This document shows positions 1 through 6,138 of a DNA stretch of 6,138 bases, in pieces; position 1 is the stretch's first letter; every line of letters begins with the position of its first letter. The stretch comes from Burkholderiales bacterium (GTDB taxonomy: Bacteria > Pseudomonadota > Gammaproteobacteria > Burkholderiales > Burkholderiaceae_D). Below the pieces are notes generated by a model. The model made no database searches. It was not told where the DNA came from and saw nothing but the letters and a program-made list of their open reading frames with translations. The stretch covers positions 1-6,138 of the forward strand of contig JACPVY010000622.1 of the NCBI GenBank assembly GCA_016197345.1, written 5' to 3'. The translations under genes and the position numbers were made by a program.

Positions 1-762
<762 letters not shown>

Positions 763-781
763 AGCCACGAGTTTTATTTAT

Positions 782-1333
782 TTATTTTGCTTGTGCTACG
801 GTGACAATTGCTGGCCGCAATAAACGTTCAGAAATCATGTAGCCCTTTTGCAGCACAGAAACGACAGTATTCGCTTCTTGTTCAGCTGGCACCACCGAGA
901 CTGCTTGATGTTTCATTGGATCGAGCTTATCGCCTTGTGCTGGCAATACTTCAAGCAAACGATTTTTTTCAAATGCGCTAGATAATTGTTTCAGCGTCAT
1001 TTCAACGCCTTCTTTCAACGAATCTATCGTCAACACCTCAACTTTTAATGCCATTTCTAAGCTATCTTTGACTGGCACCATGCTTTCGGCAAAACTTTCA
1101 ATCGCAAATTTATGAGCTTTGCTGATATCTTCTTGCGCCCGGCGGCGAATGTTTTCACCTTCAGCACGAGCCCGCATGAATGCGTCTTGCATCTCGGCGA
1201 GTTTCAACTGTGCTGCATGCAATTGCTCCTCGAGGCTAGGTTCAGTCGCCGCTGCTGGCTCTGCCGCTACTGCTTGCTCGACAGCATCGGCAATTTGCGC
1301 CGCTTGTTCTGCTTGTTTTTCAGGATCTTGCAT
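782..1333 (-). CDS. grpE: GrpE, nucleotide exchange factor of DnaK
   Basis: Cytoplasmic co-chaperone that, as a dimer, opens the DnaK nucleotide pocket to release ADP. The protein has 183 residues, close to the 197 of E. coli. It starts with an Ala/Glu/Gln-rich, probably disordered tail (residues 1-33), followed by a long helical coiled-coil region (about 34-97, including [13 protein letters not shown] at 58-70). The C-terminal beta-wing domain includes [10 protein letters not shown] (137-146) and the family signature around [21 protein letters not shown] (160-180). I chose the ATG at 1331-1333. The frame could also begin at a TTG two codons' width upstream boundary (1334-1336), but the GGGAGG ribosome site (1340-1345) is 6 nt from the ATG and only 3 nt from the TTG. 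The gene is first in a grpE-dnaK heat-shock unit and is separated from hemH by about 570 nt that hold its control region. Confidence 0.96.
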   Translation of the reverse strand: MQDPEKQAEQAAQIADAVEQAVAAEPAAATEPSLEEQLHAAQLKLAEMQDAFMRARAEGENIRRRAQEDISKAHKFAIESFAESMVPVKDSLEMALKVEVLTIDSLKEGVEMTLKQLSSAFEKNRLLEVLPAQGDKLDPMKHQAVSVVPAEQEANTVVSVLQKGYMISERLLRPAIVTVAQAK

Positions 1334-1339
1334 CAAAAA

Positions 1340-1345
1340 CCTCCC
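1340..1345 (-). promoter_or_regulatory. Ribosome binding site of grpE (decides the start)
   Basis: GGGAGG on the minus strand. It lies 6 nt before ATG 1331-1333 and 3 nt before the in-frame TTG 1334-1336, so it favours the ATG and a 183-residue protein. Confidence 0.75.
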
Positions 1346-1356
1346 ACTTTAATGTC

Positions 1357-1365
1357 TATATAGCA
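1357..1365 (-). promoter_or_regulatory. Possible vegetative extended -10 promoter of grpE
   Basis: The minus strand reads TGCTATATA, which fits an extended -10 (TGN followed by a TATAAT-like hexamer, 4 of 6). I see no good -35 at the usual distance. A transcript would begin near 1350 and leave under 20 nt before the grpE start codon, just enough for the ribosome site. It could give basal expression beside the heat-shock promoter. Weak evidence. Confidence 0.25.
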
Positions 1366-1452
1366 ATGTTTCACTACTGTCTTGCTCAACTGAACACAAA
1401 TTGCTGCGCTTTACCTCACTTGCCAGCCTTAGCATTCCTTAACTTTGACGCC

Positions 1453-1482
1453 ATGTTAGGCCGCTTCGCCTAATTTCAAGGG
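1453..1482 (-). promoter_or_regulatory. Sigma-32-type heat-shock promoter of grpE(-dnaK)
   Basis: On the minus strand, CCCTTGAAA (1474-1482) is a full match to the extended sigma-32 -35 element. It is followed by a 13-nt spacer (1461-1473) and CCTAACAT (1453-1460), a weaker -10 that keeps the leading CC and the A and T at consensus places 5 and 8. Transcription would start near 1446, leaving a leader of about 110 nt before grpE. The spacer length is identical to that of the second heat-shock promoter in front of dnaK, which supports both calls. Confidence 0.65.
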
Positions 1483-1498
1483 CTTTTGTGAGAAATCT

Positions 1499-1527
1499 TT
1501 GCAAAGTTTTTCAGTGCGCAATATAAA
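1499..1527 (+). promoter_or_regulatory. Candidate sigma-70 promoter P1, divergent from grpE
   Basis: TTGCAA (1499-1504), a 17-nt spacer, then TATAAA (1522-1527). The hexamers match consensus at 4 of 6 and 5 of 6, and the spacing is ideal. It points away from the grpE heat-shock promoter, whose -35 edge (1482) is only 16 bp away. A transcript would start near 1534 and reach the small membrane ORF after a leader of about 200 nt. Confidence 0.35.
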
Positions 1528-1610
1528 ACCAGCTCTTTACACTTCTTCACACTGTTCCGGTCAAATTCATCCACCAAGGAAATTGTTACACATCTCTTTG
1601 CTAAAAGAAT

Positions 1611-1638
1611 TGGACATTCAGCCAAACCAAGCTACAAT
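1611..1638 (+). promoter_or_regulatory. Candidate sigma-70 promoter P2 of the small membrane ORF
   Basis: TGGACA (1611-1616; 5 of 6 to TTGACA), a 16-nt spacer, then TACAAT (1633-1638; 5 of 6 to TATAAT). Transcription would start near 1645, about 90 nt before the ORF at 1736. The leader is AT-rich with no clear structure. This is the best promoter-like sequence on the plus strand in this gap. Confidence 0.45.
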
Positions 1639-1723
1639 TTCATTAATCAAAATACAATTAAATCTTAGCTCAGTATTCTTGCGCAAAAGCAACCACCATT
1701 TACTGGAAATAATCTTATGCAAT

Positions 1724-1730
1724 GTGGGGT
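1724..1730 (+). promoter_or_regulatory. Possible ribosome binding site of the small membrane ORF
   Basis: GTGGGGT; the GGGGT part can pair with the 16S tail CCUCC(A) with one G-U wobble. It sits 5 nt from ATG 1736 and 8 nt from ATG 1739, so it does not settle which is used. Confidence 0.4.
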
Positions 1731-1735
1731 ACATC

Positions 1736-1828
1736 ATGATGAAACAAACCATAATCACCACTTTAGTGCTGCTCTATAGCATCTTGACCGTCGCTTGGCT
1801 ATGCTATAGCCGCCTCGAAGGCTTATAA
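1736..1828 (+). CDS. Putative small single-pass membrane peptide, 29-30 aa
   Basis: I do not recognise this as a known family. Two ATGs stand in tandem (1736 and 1739), giving a 30- or 29-residue product that ends at TAA 1826-1828. Read from the second ATG, it begins with the polar MKQT, continues with a nearly unbroken hydrophobic stretch at residues 5-23 (long enough to cross a membrane, with Trp20 and Cys22 near its end), and closes with the charged tail SRLEGL. A G-rich ribosome-like site (GTGGGGT, 1724-1730) lies 5 nt before the first ATG and 8 nt before the second. Promoter candidates lie upstream, and a hairpin terminator follows 45 nt after the stop. The frame is open upstream to 1499, but the long version would span promoter P2 and reads as non-protein. 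It stands alone, divergent from grpE and convergent with hemH. Chance ORFs of this length are common, so the case rests on the full set of signals together. Confidence 0.5.
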   Translation: MMKQTIITTLVLLYSILTVAWLCYSRLEGL

Positions 1829-1872
1829 CCTTAGAAACAGCGCGGCACCACAGATAAATCTCGCTTCAATCT

Positions 1873-1890
1873 TGAGCCCGTTTGGGCTCA
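1873..1890. terminator. Hairpin terminator between the small ORF and hemH
   Basis: A perfect 7-bp stem, TGAGCCC / GGGCTCA, with the 4-nt loop GTTT. On the plus strand it is followed by TTGCTTTAGTT, a modest T-rich tail that would end the small-ORF transcript. On the minus strand it begins 18 nt after the hemH stop, but what follows it there (AGATTGAAG) is poor in T. It is therefore a better terminator for the plus strand; for hemH it may only act as a 3'-end stabilising hairpin. Confidence 0.55.
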
Positions 1891-1908
1891 TTGCTTTAGT
1901 TCATTAAC

Positions 1909-3018
1909 TCAATTTTCCGCGCCGAGACGTTTCGCCTCCGCTTTCGATATTTCCGCCTCTTTTTTCACTGCATCGCGCTGTGGTTGCGCCAACATCGTTG
2001 GCCACCCTATCATGTGCTGTTCGGCAATTTCGGCTAAGGCATTGATCCAACCTGGATTTTCATTGAGGCAAGGAATGTAATGAAATTCTTTGCCGCCTGC
2101 GGTTAAGAAGCTTTGTTTCGCTTCCATCGCAATTTCTTCCAATGTTTCTAAGCAATCGCCAATAAAACCGGGGCAAATCACATCGACCCGTTTCACGCCT
2201 TCACGCGCCAGCTTTTCTAAAGTCGGCGCGGTATATGGTTGCAGCCATTCGGCTTTACCAAAGCGAGATTGGAAGGTAACGATGTATTGATCGGGACGCA
2301 AACGCAATAAACCCGCTAGCAGCCGCGCTGTTTTATAACATTCACAATGATAAGGATCCCCTAGCAACAAGGTGCGCTTAGGCACCCCGTGAAAACTCAT
2401 CACCAGCTTTTCACTTTGGCCATTGCTGGCCCAATGATGCAAGACGCTATTTTTCAGCGCATCCAAATACGCATCGTTGTCGTGATAATTTTTGACGAAA
2501 CGCAATTCCGGCACATTCCGTATCCGCGCATAGTGGCTAAATACTTCGTCGAAAATGGAGGCCGTAGTGGTTGCCGAATATTGCGGATAAGCGGGCAAGA
2601 TCAAAATCCGTTCACAGCCTTCTTGTTTGAGCTTGTCTAACACGTCGGCCAAGGCTGGTTGGCCATAGCGCATTGCCGGCACTACCAGCACATCATGATG
2701 ACCACGCTCACCCAAAGCGCCGCGCAATAGCATCGCTTGTTTAAAGGTATGCACCCGTAGCGGCGAGCCATCTCGAGTCCAAATCGCTGCATATTTCTTG
2801 GCCGATTGACCGGAGCGAAACGGCAAAATGAAGCAATTGAGGATCAGCCACCAAATCGGTCGCGGAATTTCCACTACCCTAGGGTCAGACAAAAATTGCT
2901 TGAGATAGCGCCGCAGCGCGCTACTAGTTGGAGCATCGGGCGTCCCTAAATTCACTAAAACAACGGCGGTGCGAACAGGATTACCGTGCTGATATGCGGG
3001 TTCTTTGCGAAATGCCAT
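1909..3018 (-). CDS. hemH: Ferrochelatase (protoporphyrin ferro-lyase)
   Basis: Final enzyme of protoheme synthesis: inserts Fe(II) into protoporphyrin IX, usually at the cytoplasmic face of the inner membrane. The 369-residue length suits a proteobacterial HemH with a slightly long tail. Visible landmarks are the N-terminal VLVNLGTPDAP (20-30), the DGSPL segment (83-87), YPQYSATTTAS (144-154), MSFHGVPKR with the catalytic His210 (207-215), DPYHCECYKTARLLAG (221-236) and GDCLETLEEI with the conserved acidic residues Glu291, Glu294 and Glu295 (287-296). The last 30 residues are Lys/Ala/Glu-rich and probably helical, outside the core. The ATG at 3016-3018 is the only reasonable start: an in-frame TGA lies 12 nt upstream of it. 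Its ribosome site is weak (GAAAAGA). The gene stands alone after the pntB terminator, and grpE-dnaK lies downstream. Confidence 0.97.
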   Translation of the reverse strand: MAFRKEPAYQHGNPVRTAVVLVNLGTPDAPTSSALRRYLKQFLSDPRVVEIPRPIWWLILNCFILPFRSGQSAKKYAAIWTRDGSPLRVHTFKQAMLLRGALGERGHHDVLVVPAMRYGQPALADVLDKLKQEGCERILILPAYPQYSATTTASIFDEVFSHYARIRNVPELRFVKNYHDNDAYLDALKNSVLHHWASNGQSEKLVMSFHGVPKRTLLLGDPYHCECYKTARLLAGLLRLRPDQYIVTFQSRFGKAEWLQPYTAPTLEKLAREGVKRVDVICPGFIGDCLETLEEIAMEAKQSFLTAGGKEFHYIPCLNENPGWINALAEIAEQHMIGWPTMLAQPQRDAVKKEAEISKAEAKRLGAEN

Positions 3019-3051
3019 AGTCTTTTCAATTCAAATTTATTGCGAGCGCAC

Positions 3052-3080
3052 ATTATGCGCCAAACCGTGGGACATACCGA
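3052..3080 (-). promoter_or_regulatory. Possible hemH promoter with an inverted repeat over the -10
   Basis: The strong terminator after pntB means hemH needs its own promoter in the roughly 80 nt that remain. The best -10 on the minus strand is CATAAT (3052-3057; 5 of 6), which would start transcription near 3045 and leave a leader of about 27 nt. The -35 at 17-nt spacing, TCGGTA (3075-3080), matches only 3 of 6, so an activator may be needed or the call may be wrong. The inverted repeat GCGCA-N5-TGCGC (3046-3060) covers the -10. Confidence 0.3.
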
Positions 3081-3097
3081 AAAATACACCCCACCAC

Positions 3098-3136
3098 AAA
3101 ATAAAAAACCGCCCTAGGTTCAACACGCTAGGGCGG
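3098..3136 (-). terminator. Rho-independent terminator of the pnt operon
   Basis: On the minus strand, a perfect 9-bp GC-rich stem CCGCCCTAG / CTAGGGCGG (3128-3136 and 3109-3117) with a 10-nt loop, followed at once by TTTTTTATTTT (3098-3108). It starts 19 nt after the pntB stop codon. This is a textbook intrinsic terminator and separates the pnt operon from hemH. Confidence 0.93.
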
Positions 3137-3155
3137 CTTGCCTACAAAAACTTGC

Positions 3156-4619
3156 TTATTCGACTGCTTTTACCATCGTTTCCAATACCTTTTTAGCATC
3201 ACCAAACACCATCATGGTTTTATCCATGTAAAACAGCTCATTATCCAAACCAGCATAACCAGCAGCCATCGAACGTTTGTTGACGATAATGGTTTTTGCC
3301 TTGTAAGCGTCGAGAATCGGCATGCCTGCGATAGGAGATTTTGGATCTTTCGCTGCTGGGTTGACCACGTCATTCGCACCCAACACCAAAACCACGTCGG
3401 CTTGACCAAATTCGCTATTGATGTCTTCCATCTCAAATACTTGGTCATACGGCACTTCTGCCTCAGCCAACAACACATTCATATGCCCCGGCATCCGCCC
3501 GGCGACTGGATGAATCGCATATTTGACGATCACGCCATTGTGCGTCAGTTTTTCCACCAATTCTTTCAACGCATGCTGCGCCCGTGCCACTGCTAGGCCA
3601 TAGCCTGGCACGATGATCACGGTTTCGGCATTGCTCATCAAGAAAGCGGCATCGTCAGCCGAGCCAGATTTGACTGGGCGCTGTACTTGTGCGCCCGCTT
3701 CGCCACCAGCCGCAGCATCACCACCAAAACCACCCAAGATGACGTTGAAGAAGCTACGATTCATCGCCTTACACATGATGTAAGACAAAATCGCACCGGA
3801 CGAACCGACGAGCGAACCAGCGATAATCAACATCGAGTTATTCAGCGAAAAACCAATCCCTGCCGCCGCCCAACCCGAATAGCTATTGAGCATAGAGACC
3901 ACCACCGGCATATCAGCACCACCAATGGGGATGATGATCAGCACGCCCAACACAAACGCAATCGCGGTCATGATGATGAAAGGCGTCCATGCGGGTTCAG
4001 TGCCACCAGCGAAGCAAAATGCCAATCCCAAGCCCACCATCGCGATTGCCAGAATCAAATTCAACATGTGCTGACCTTGGAACGACACTGGCGCACCTTG
4101 GAACAAGCGGAATTTGTATTTGCCCGACAATTTACCGAACGCAATCACCGAACCAGAAAAGGTAATAGCGCCGACGAACGTACCGATAAATAGCTCGATG
4201 CGATTACCAAATGGCAGCGCTTCGCCGTGTTGCGCAATATTAAAGGCCCATGGTTCAGAAACGGCTGCGACGGCGATACACACTGCCGCCAAACCAATCA
4301 AGGAGTGCATCGCCGCGACTAATTCGGGCATCTTGGTCATTTCAACCCGTTTTGCAGCAGTAGCACCAATGCCGCCACCAATTGCCACGCCTAGCGCCAC
4401 TAGGCCATAACCGATAGGTGCAGCATTGCCGACAGATTTGAGCTTCAAAATCAGGGCAACGGTGGTGACAGCAGCAATCGCCATCCCTATCATGCCGAAG
4501 GCATTGCCCTTGCGCGATGTCGCTGGCGAAGACAAACCCTTAAGCGCTTGAATAAAGCAAATCGACGCGATCAAATACAGTAGCGTCACCAAATTCATGC
4601 TGATAAATGAGAGATCCAT
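3156..4619 (-). CDS. pntB: NAD(P) transhydrogenase subunit beta
   Basis: Membrane subunit of the proton-translocating transhydrogenase, which drives hydride transfer from NADH to NADP+ with the proton motive force. At 487 residues it is somewhat longer than E. coli PntB (462). The N-terminal part (about 1-290) is a multi-helix membrane domain (dII) with His105 in MHSLIGL, the counterpart of E. coli beta-His91 in the proton path, and the invariant block GGADMPVVVSMLNSYSGWAA (233-252) followed by GSLVGSSGAILSYIMCKAMNRSF (268-290). A Gly/Ala-rich linker (297-312) leads to the NADP(H)-binding domain (dIII) with VPGYGLAVARAQ (337-348), HPVAGRMPGHMNVLLAEA (370-387), GANDVVNPAA (414-423) and KRSMAAGYAG (448-457). 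All expected motifs are present. The start ATG overlaps the pntAb stop (TAATG) and is served by a ribosome site inside pntAb, so the two are probably translationally coupled. The gene is last in the operon. Confidence 0.98.
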   Translation of the reverse strand: MDLSFISMNLVTLLYLIASICFIQALKGLSSPATSRKGNAFGMIGMAIAAVTTVALILKLKSVGNAAPIGYGLVALGVAIGGGIGATAAKRVEMTKMPELVAAMHSLIGLAAVCIAVAAVSEPWAFNIAQHGEALPFGNRIELFIGTFVGAITFSGSVIAFGKLSGKYKFRLFQGAPVSFQGQHMLNLILAIAMVGLGLAFCFAGGTEPAWTPFIIMTAIAFVLGVLIIIPIGGADMPVVVSMLNSYSGWAAAGIGFSLNNSMLIIAGSLVGSSGAILSYIMCKAMNRSFFNVILGGFGGDAAAGGEAGAQVQRPVKSGSADDAAFLMSNAETVIIVPGYGLAVARAQHALKELVEKLTHNGVIVKYAIHPVAGRMPGHMNVLLAEAEVPYDQVFEMEDINSEFGQADVVLVLGANDVVNPAAKDPKSPIAGMPILDAYKAKTIIVNKRSMAAGYAGLDNELFYMDKTMMVFGDAKKVLETMVKAVE

Positions 4620-4939
4620 TATTTGCCCTCCCCTTTTTCACTACCAGCCTTCGGTTCTTTTTTCTTGAACATCTCTAGCATGCGCTGTGTCACCATAAAG
4701 CCACCGAACACATTCACTGCTGCTAGCGCTACTGCAACTGTCCCCATTACCTGTCCCAATGGGCCCTCCGTCAACCCTGCCGCCAACATCGCACCGACGA
4801 TAATAATCGCCGACACGGCATTCGTCACCGCCATCAGAGGCGTATGCAAAGCGGGGGTGACATTCCACACGACGTGGTAGCCAACGTAAATCGATAAGAC
4901 AAAGATAATCAAATTGATAATGGTGTGACTAATTTCCAT
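4619..4939 (-). CDS. pntAb: NAD(P) transhydrogenase subunit alpha, membrane part (PntAB / alpha-2)
   Basis: Short membrane subunit corresponding to the C-terminal helices of E. coli PntA; it joins PntB to form the proton channel. Of the 106 residues, roughly 7-27, 36-56 and 64-85 are hydrophobic helices. The family hallmark LHTPLMAVTNAVSAIIIVGA lies at 31-50 and NVFGGFMVTQRMLEMF at 76-91, followed by a charged tail rich in Lys/Glu/Gly (92-106) that ends in the cytoplasm. This is the split-alpha arrangement known from Rhodospirillum rubrum, as against the fused PntA of E. coli. The ATG at 4937-4939 lies 9 nt after the panD stop, with a strong AGGGAGGT ribosome site in between, and the stop overlaps the pntB start by 1 nt. 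Confidence 0.96.
   Translation of the reverse strand: MEISHTIINLIIFVLSIYVGYHVVWNVTPALHTPLMAVTNAVSAIIIVGAMLAAGLTEGPLGQVMGTVAVALAAVNVFGGFMVTQRMLEMFKKKEPKAGSEKGEGK
4626..4633 (-). promoter_or_regulatory. Ribosome binding site of pntB, inside pntAb
   Basis: GGGGAGGG on the minus strand, within the last codons of pntAb and 6 nt before the pntB ATG (4617-4619). Together with the 1-nt stop/start overlap it points to coupled, near-equal synthesis of the two membrane subunits. Confidence 0.75.
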
Positions 4940-4942
4940 GAT

Positions 4943-4950
4943 ACCTCCCT
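4943..4950 (-). promoter_or_regulatory. Ribosome binding site of pntAb, overlapping the panD stop
   Basis: AGGGAGGT on the minus strand, 3 nt before the pntAb ATG. Its first bases are part of the panD TAG stop codon (4949-4951), so ribosomes finishing panD end on the pntAb ribosome site. This shows that panD and pntAb share one transcript. Confidence 0.8.
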
Positions 4951-5308
4951 ATTTTTTTAGCCCGGTGATCTGGTTTTTGTCATTGACGAACACGATTTTT
5001 GGCGTGTAATTAGCGATCTCACTTTCTTCCATCGGGGCATAGCTGCAAATGATCAACAAATCGCCCAAATGCACCCGGCGCGCTGCCGCACCATTGAGCG
5101 AAATTTCACCACTGCCACGCTTACCCACAATTGCGTAGGTAGAAAACCGTTCGCCATTGTTGATGTTGTAAAGCTCAATCTTTTCATTGGGCCAAATATC
5201 CGCTGCTTCTAACAAATCCTGATCAATGCCACATGAGCCTTCGTAATTCAAATCGCACTGGGTCACTGTGACACGATGCAATTTGGCCCGTAACATAATT
5301 CTTTGCAT
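4949..5308 (-). CDS. panD: Aspartate 1-decarboxylase (pyruvoyl enzyme precursor)
   Basis: Cytoplasmic enzyme that decarboxylates L-aspartate to beta-alanine, the amine half of pantothenate and so of CoA. The 119-residue proenzyme is near the usual 115-126. It carries the self-cleavage site YEGSCGID with Gly24-Ser25, where the chain is cut and Ser25 becomes the pyruvoyl group. Other conserved features are the N-terminal [12 protein letters not shown] (5-16) with Lys9 and His11, [10 protein letters not shown] (51-60, with the substrate-binding Arg54 and Tyr58) and [19 protein letters not shown] (69-87). The ATG at 5306-5308 gives the family-typical MQR.ML start and has an AGGA ribosome site (5315-5318) 6 nt upstream. 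The gene lies between pntAa (63-nt gap) and pntAb (9-nt gap), inside the transhydrogenase operon and away from panB and panC, at least within this window. No terminator separates it from pntAa. Confidence 0.97.
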   Translation of the reverse strand: MQRIMLRAKLHRVTVTQCDLNYEGSCGIDQDLLEAADIWPNEKIELYNINNGERFSTYAIVGKRGSGEISLNGAAARRVHLGDLLIICSYAPMEESEIANYTPKIVFVNDKNQITGLKK

Positions 5309-5371
5309 GACAATTCCTGTACTTAAATTCAGCAGAGAGCGAGCTGATCACTGCCTGCCACTCACTTTTTG
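5309..5371 (-). other. pntAa-panD gap
   Basis: A gap of 63 nt with no convincing hairpin plus T-tract and no clear promoter. It holds the panD ribosome site at its downstream end. Transcription from pntAa into panD therefore looks continuous. Confidence 0.5.
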
Positions 5372-6138
5372 CTATTTGCGAAGCACTTCACCTGCGTGAC
5401 ACAAGAGCGTCGCGGCGACGATTTCATCTTCGCGATTGATGACCAAATTGCCATCTTTATCCACTAGCAATTTGAAAAAGTCGAGCACGTTACGGGCATA
5501 CAATTGCGAGGCATCGGCCGCCACTAAGCAAGCGAGATTTGGCTCGCCGATAATGTTGACGCCATGTTTGACCACCGTTTTACCCAGTTCAGATAATGGG
5601 CAATTACCGCCCTGCTCTACCGCCAAATCGACAATCACCGAACCCGGTTTCATTGCCTTCACGGTTTCTTCGGAAATGAGGATAGGTGCCTTGCGGCCGG
5701 GGATGAGTGCGGTGGTGATGATGATGTCAGCTTGCTTAGCGCGCTCATGCACTAATTCAGCTTGACGCTTCATCCATTCAGCAGGCATAGGCCGGGCATA
5801 GCCGCCGACACCTTTCGCGATTTCTTTTTCTTCTTCAGTCAAATAAGGCACATCGATAAATTTCGCGCCTAGCGATTCGACTTGCTCTTTGACAGGGGGA
5901 CGCACATCCGACGCTTCAATCACTGCGCCCAAGCGTTTGGCCGTCGCAATCGCTTGCAAGCCTGCTACGCCTACACCCATGATCAACACACGCGCCGCTT
6001 TCACCGTGCCGGCAGCTGTCATCAGCATCGGCATAAAGCGTTGATAAGCGTTTGCGCCCATCATCACCGCTTTGTAGCCAGCAATATTGGCTTGCGACGA
6101 CAATACGTCCATCGACTGCGCGCGCGTGATACGCGGCA
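5372..6138 (-). CDS. pntAa: NAD(P) transhydrogenase subunit alpha, NAD(H)-binding part (PntAA / alpha-1), 5' end cut by window
   Basis: Soluble dI subunit that binds NAD(H) on the cytoplasmic face and passes hydride to NADP+ on PntB. The frame is open to the window edge; an internal Met at 6112 is not the start, since the codons before it read PRITRAQS, a conserved part of the family. The 254 residues seen are the C-terminal two thirds; about 120 residues lie outside. Visible features are RAQSMDVLSSQANIAGYKAV (5-24), the Rossmann motif GVGVAG (54-59) followed by an acidic/Arg segment SDVRP (76-80) at the end of the second strand, ADIIITTALIPGRKAP (136-151), GSVIVDLAVEQGGNC (165-179) and NPLA-type NAD-site loops near 195-215. 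The protein ends at AGEVLRK with no membrane helices, as expected for a split alpha subunit; those helices are encoded separately by pntAb, with panD in between. Confidence 0.97.
   Translation of the reverse strand, partial: PRITRAQSMDVLSSQANIAGYKAVMMGANAYQRFMPMLMTAAGTVKAARVLIMGVGVAGLQAIATAKRLGAVIEASDVRPPVKEQVESLGAKFIDVPYLTEEEKEIAKGVGGYARPMPAEWMKRQAELVHERAKQADIIITTALIPGRKAPILISEETVKAMKPGSVIVDLAVEQGGNCPLSELGKTVVKHGVNIIGEPNLACLVAADASQLYARNVLDFFKLLVDKDGNLVINREDEIVAATLLCHAGEVLRK

Larger units (their letters stand above)
1334..1735. other. Divergent intergenic control region between grpE and the small + strand ORF
   Basis: About 400 nt without a recognised protein gene. On the minus strand it holds the grpE ribosome site, a possible vegetative -10, a leader of about 110 nt and the heat-shock promoter. 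On the plus strand it holds two sigma-70-like promoter candidates and a leader of about 90 nt or more before a small ORF. An open frame runs across part of it on the plus strand (from 1499), but only its last 30 codons look like a protein. The 1540-1605 stretch shows nothing I can name. No CIRCE operator (the HrcA site) is complete here. Confidence 0.6.

Noticed and set aside
1334..1336. TTG as the grpE start codon
   Set aside because: Only 3 nt from the ribosome site, while the adjacent ATG is 6 nt away; ATG is also the more common start.
1429..1437. Half of a CIRCE-like operator (minus strand GAATGCTAA against GAGTGCTAA) just downstream of the grpE heat-shock start
   Set aside because: The other arm, expected 9 nt away, matches only about 3 of 9 bases, so there is no inverted repeat for HrcA.
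1499..1735. Upstream extension of the small plus-strand frame (109 codons in all)
   Set aside because: The composition is unlike a protein, it spans a promoter-like element at 1611-1638, and there is no ribosome site at its start. Only the last 30 codons are kept.
3138..3596. 152-codon open frame on the plus strand opposite the pntB 3' end
   Set aside because: Antisense to the conserved NADP-binding domain of pntB, low-plausibility protein.
3687..4193. 168-codon open frame on the plus strand opposite pntB
   Set aside because: Antisense shadow of a well-conserved pntB. The product is full of His, Thr and Arg from reversed codons and has no recognisable motif.
6110..6112. Internal Met as the start of the transhydrogenase alpha subunit
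   Set aside because: Conserved family sequence continues upstream in frame to the window edge, so the gene is cut off, not short.

Overview
The window reads as an ordinary chromosomal segment of a betaproteobacterium. The evidence is the DnaK, GrpE, ferrochelatase and PntAB protein sequences, hemH lying next to grpE-dnaK (a linkage familiar in that class), and heat-shock promoters of the CTTGAAA type. GC content looks close to 50%. A Neisseriales/Chitinibacteraceae-like organism is my guess, with low confidence. All recognised genes lie on the minus strand, so in transcription order the window runs from its right end to its left.

Right part (about 3100-6138): an operon for the proton-translocating NAD(P) transhydrogenase. 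The order is pntAa (its 5' end lies outside the window), panD, pntAb, pntB. The alpha subunit is split into a soluble NAD(H)-binding protein and a short membrane protein, and the aspartate decarboxylase gene panD sits between the two halves. panD, pntAb and pntB are packed tightly: a 9-nt gap carries the pntAb ribosome site, and a TAATG overlap joins pntAb to pntB. A strong intrinsic terminator follows pntB. The enzyme makes NADPH from NADH and the proton motive force. PanD makes beta-alanine for pantothenate and CoA, a pathway that also uses NADPH (at the ketopantoate reductase step).

Middle (about 1870-3060): hemH, the last enzyme of protoheme synthesis, with a possible own promoter that overlaps a short inverted repeat. 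A hairpin follows its stop codon.

Left part (1-1870): the chaperone genes grpE and dnaK (the 3' part of dnaK is outside the window). Each is preceded by a good sigma-32-type heat-shock promoter with the same 13-nt spacer. The roughly 570-nt gap between hemH and grpE holds the grpE control region and, on the opposite strand, a probable undescribed gene for a 29-30 residue single-pass membrane peptide. That gene has its own sigma-70-like promoters, a ribosome site and a terminator shared with hemH.

I found no mobile element, CRISPR array, tRNA or rRNA, and no sign of horizontal transfer. The two points most worth a second look are the divergent small membrane ORF beside the heat-shock promoter and the insertion of panD inside the pnt operon.
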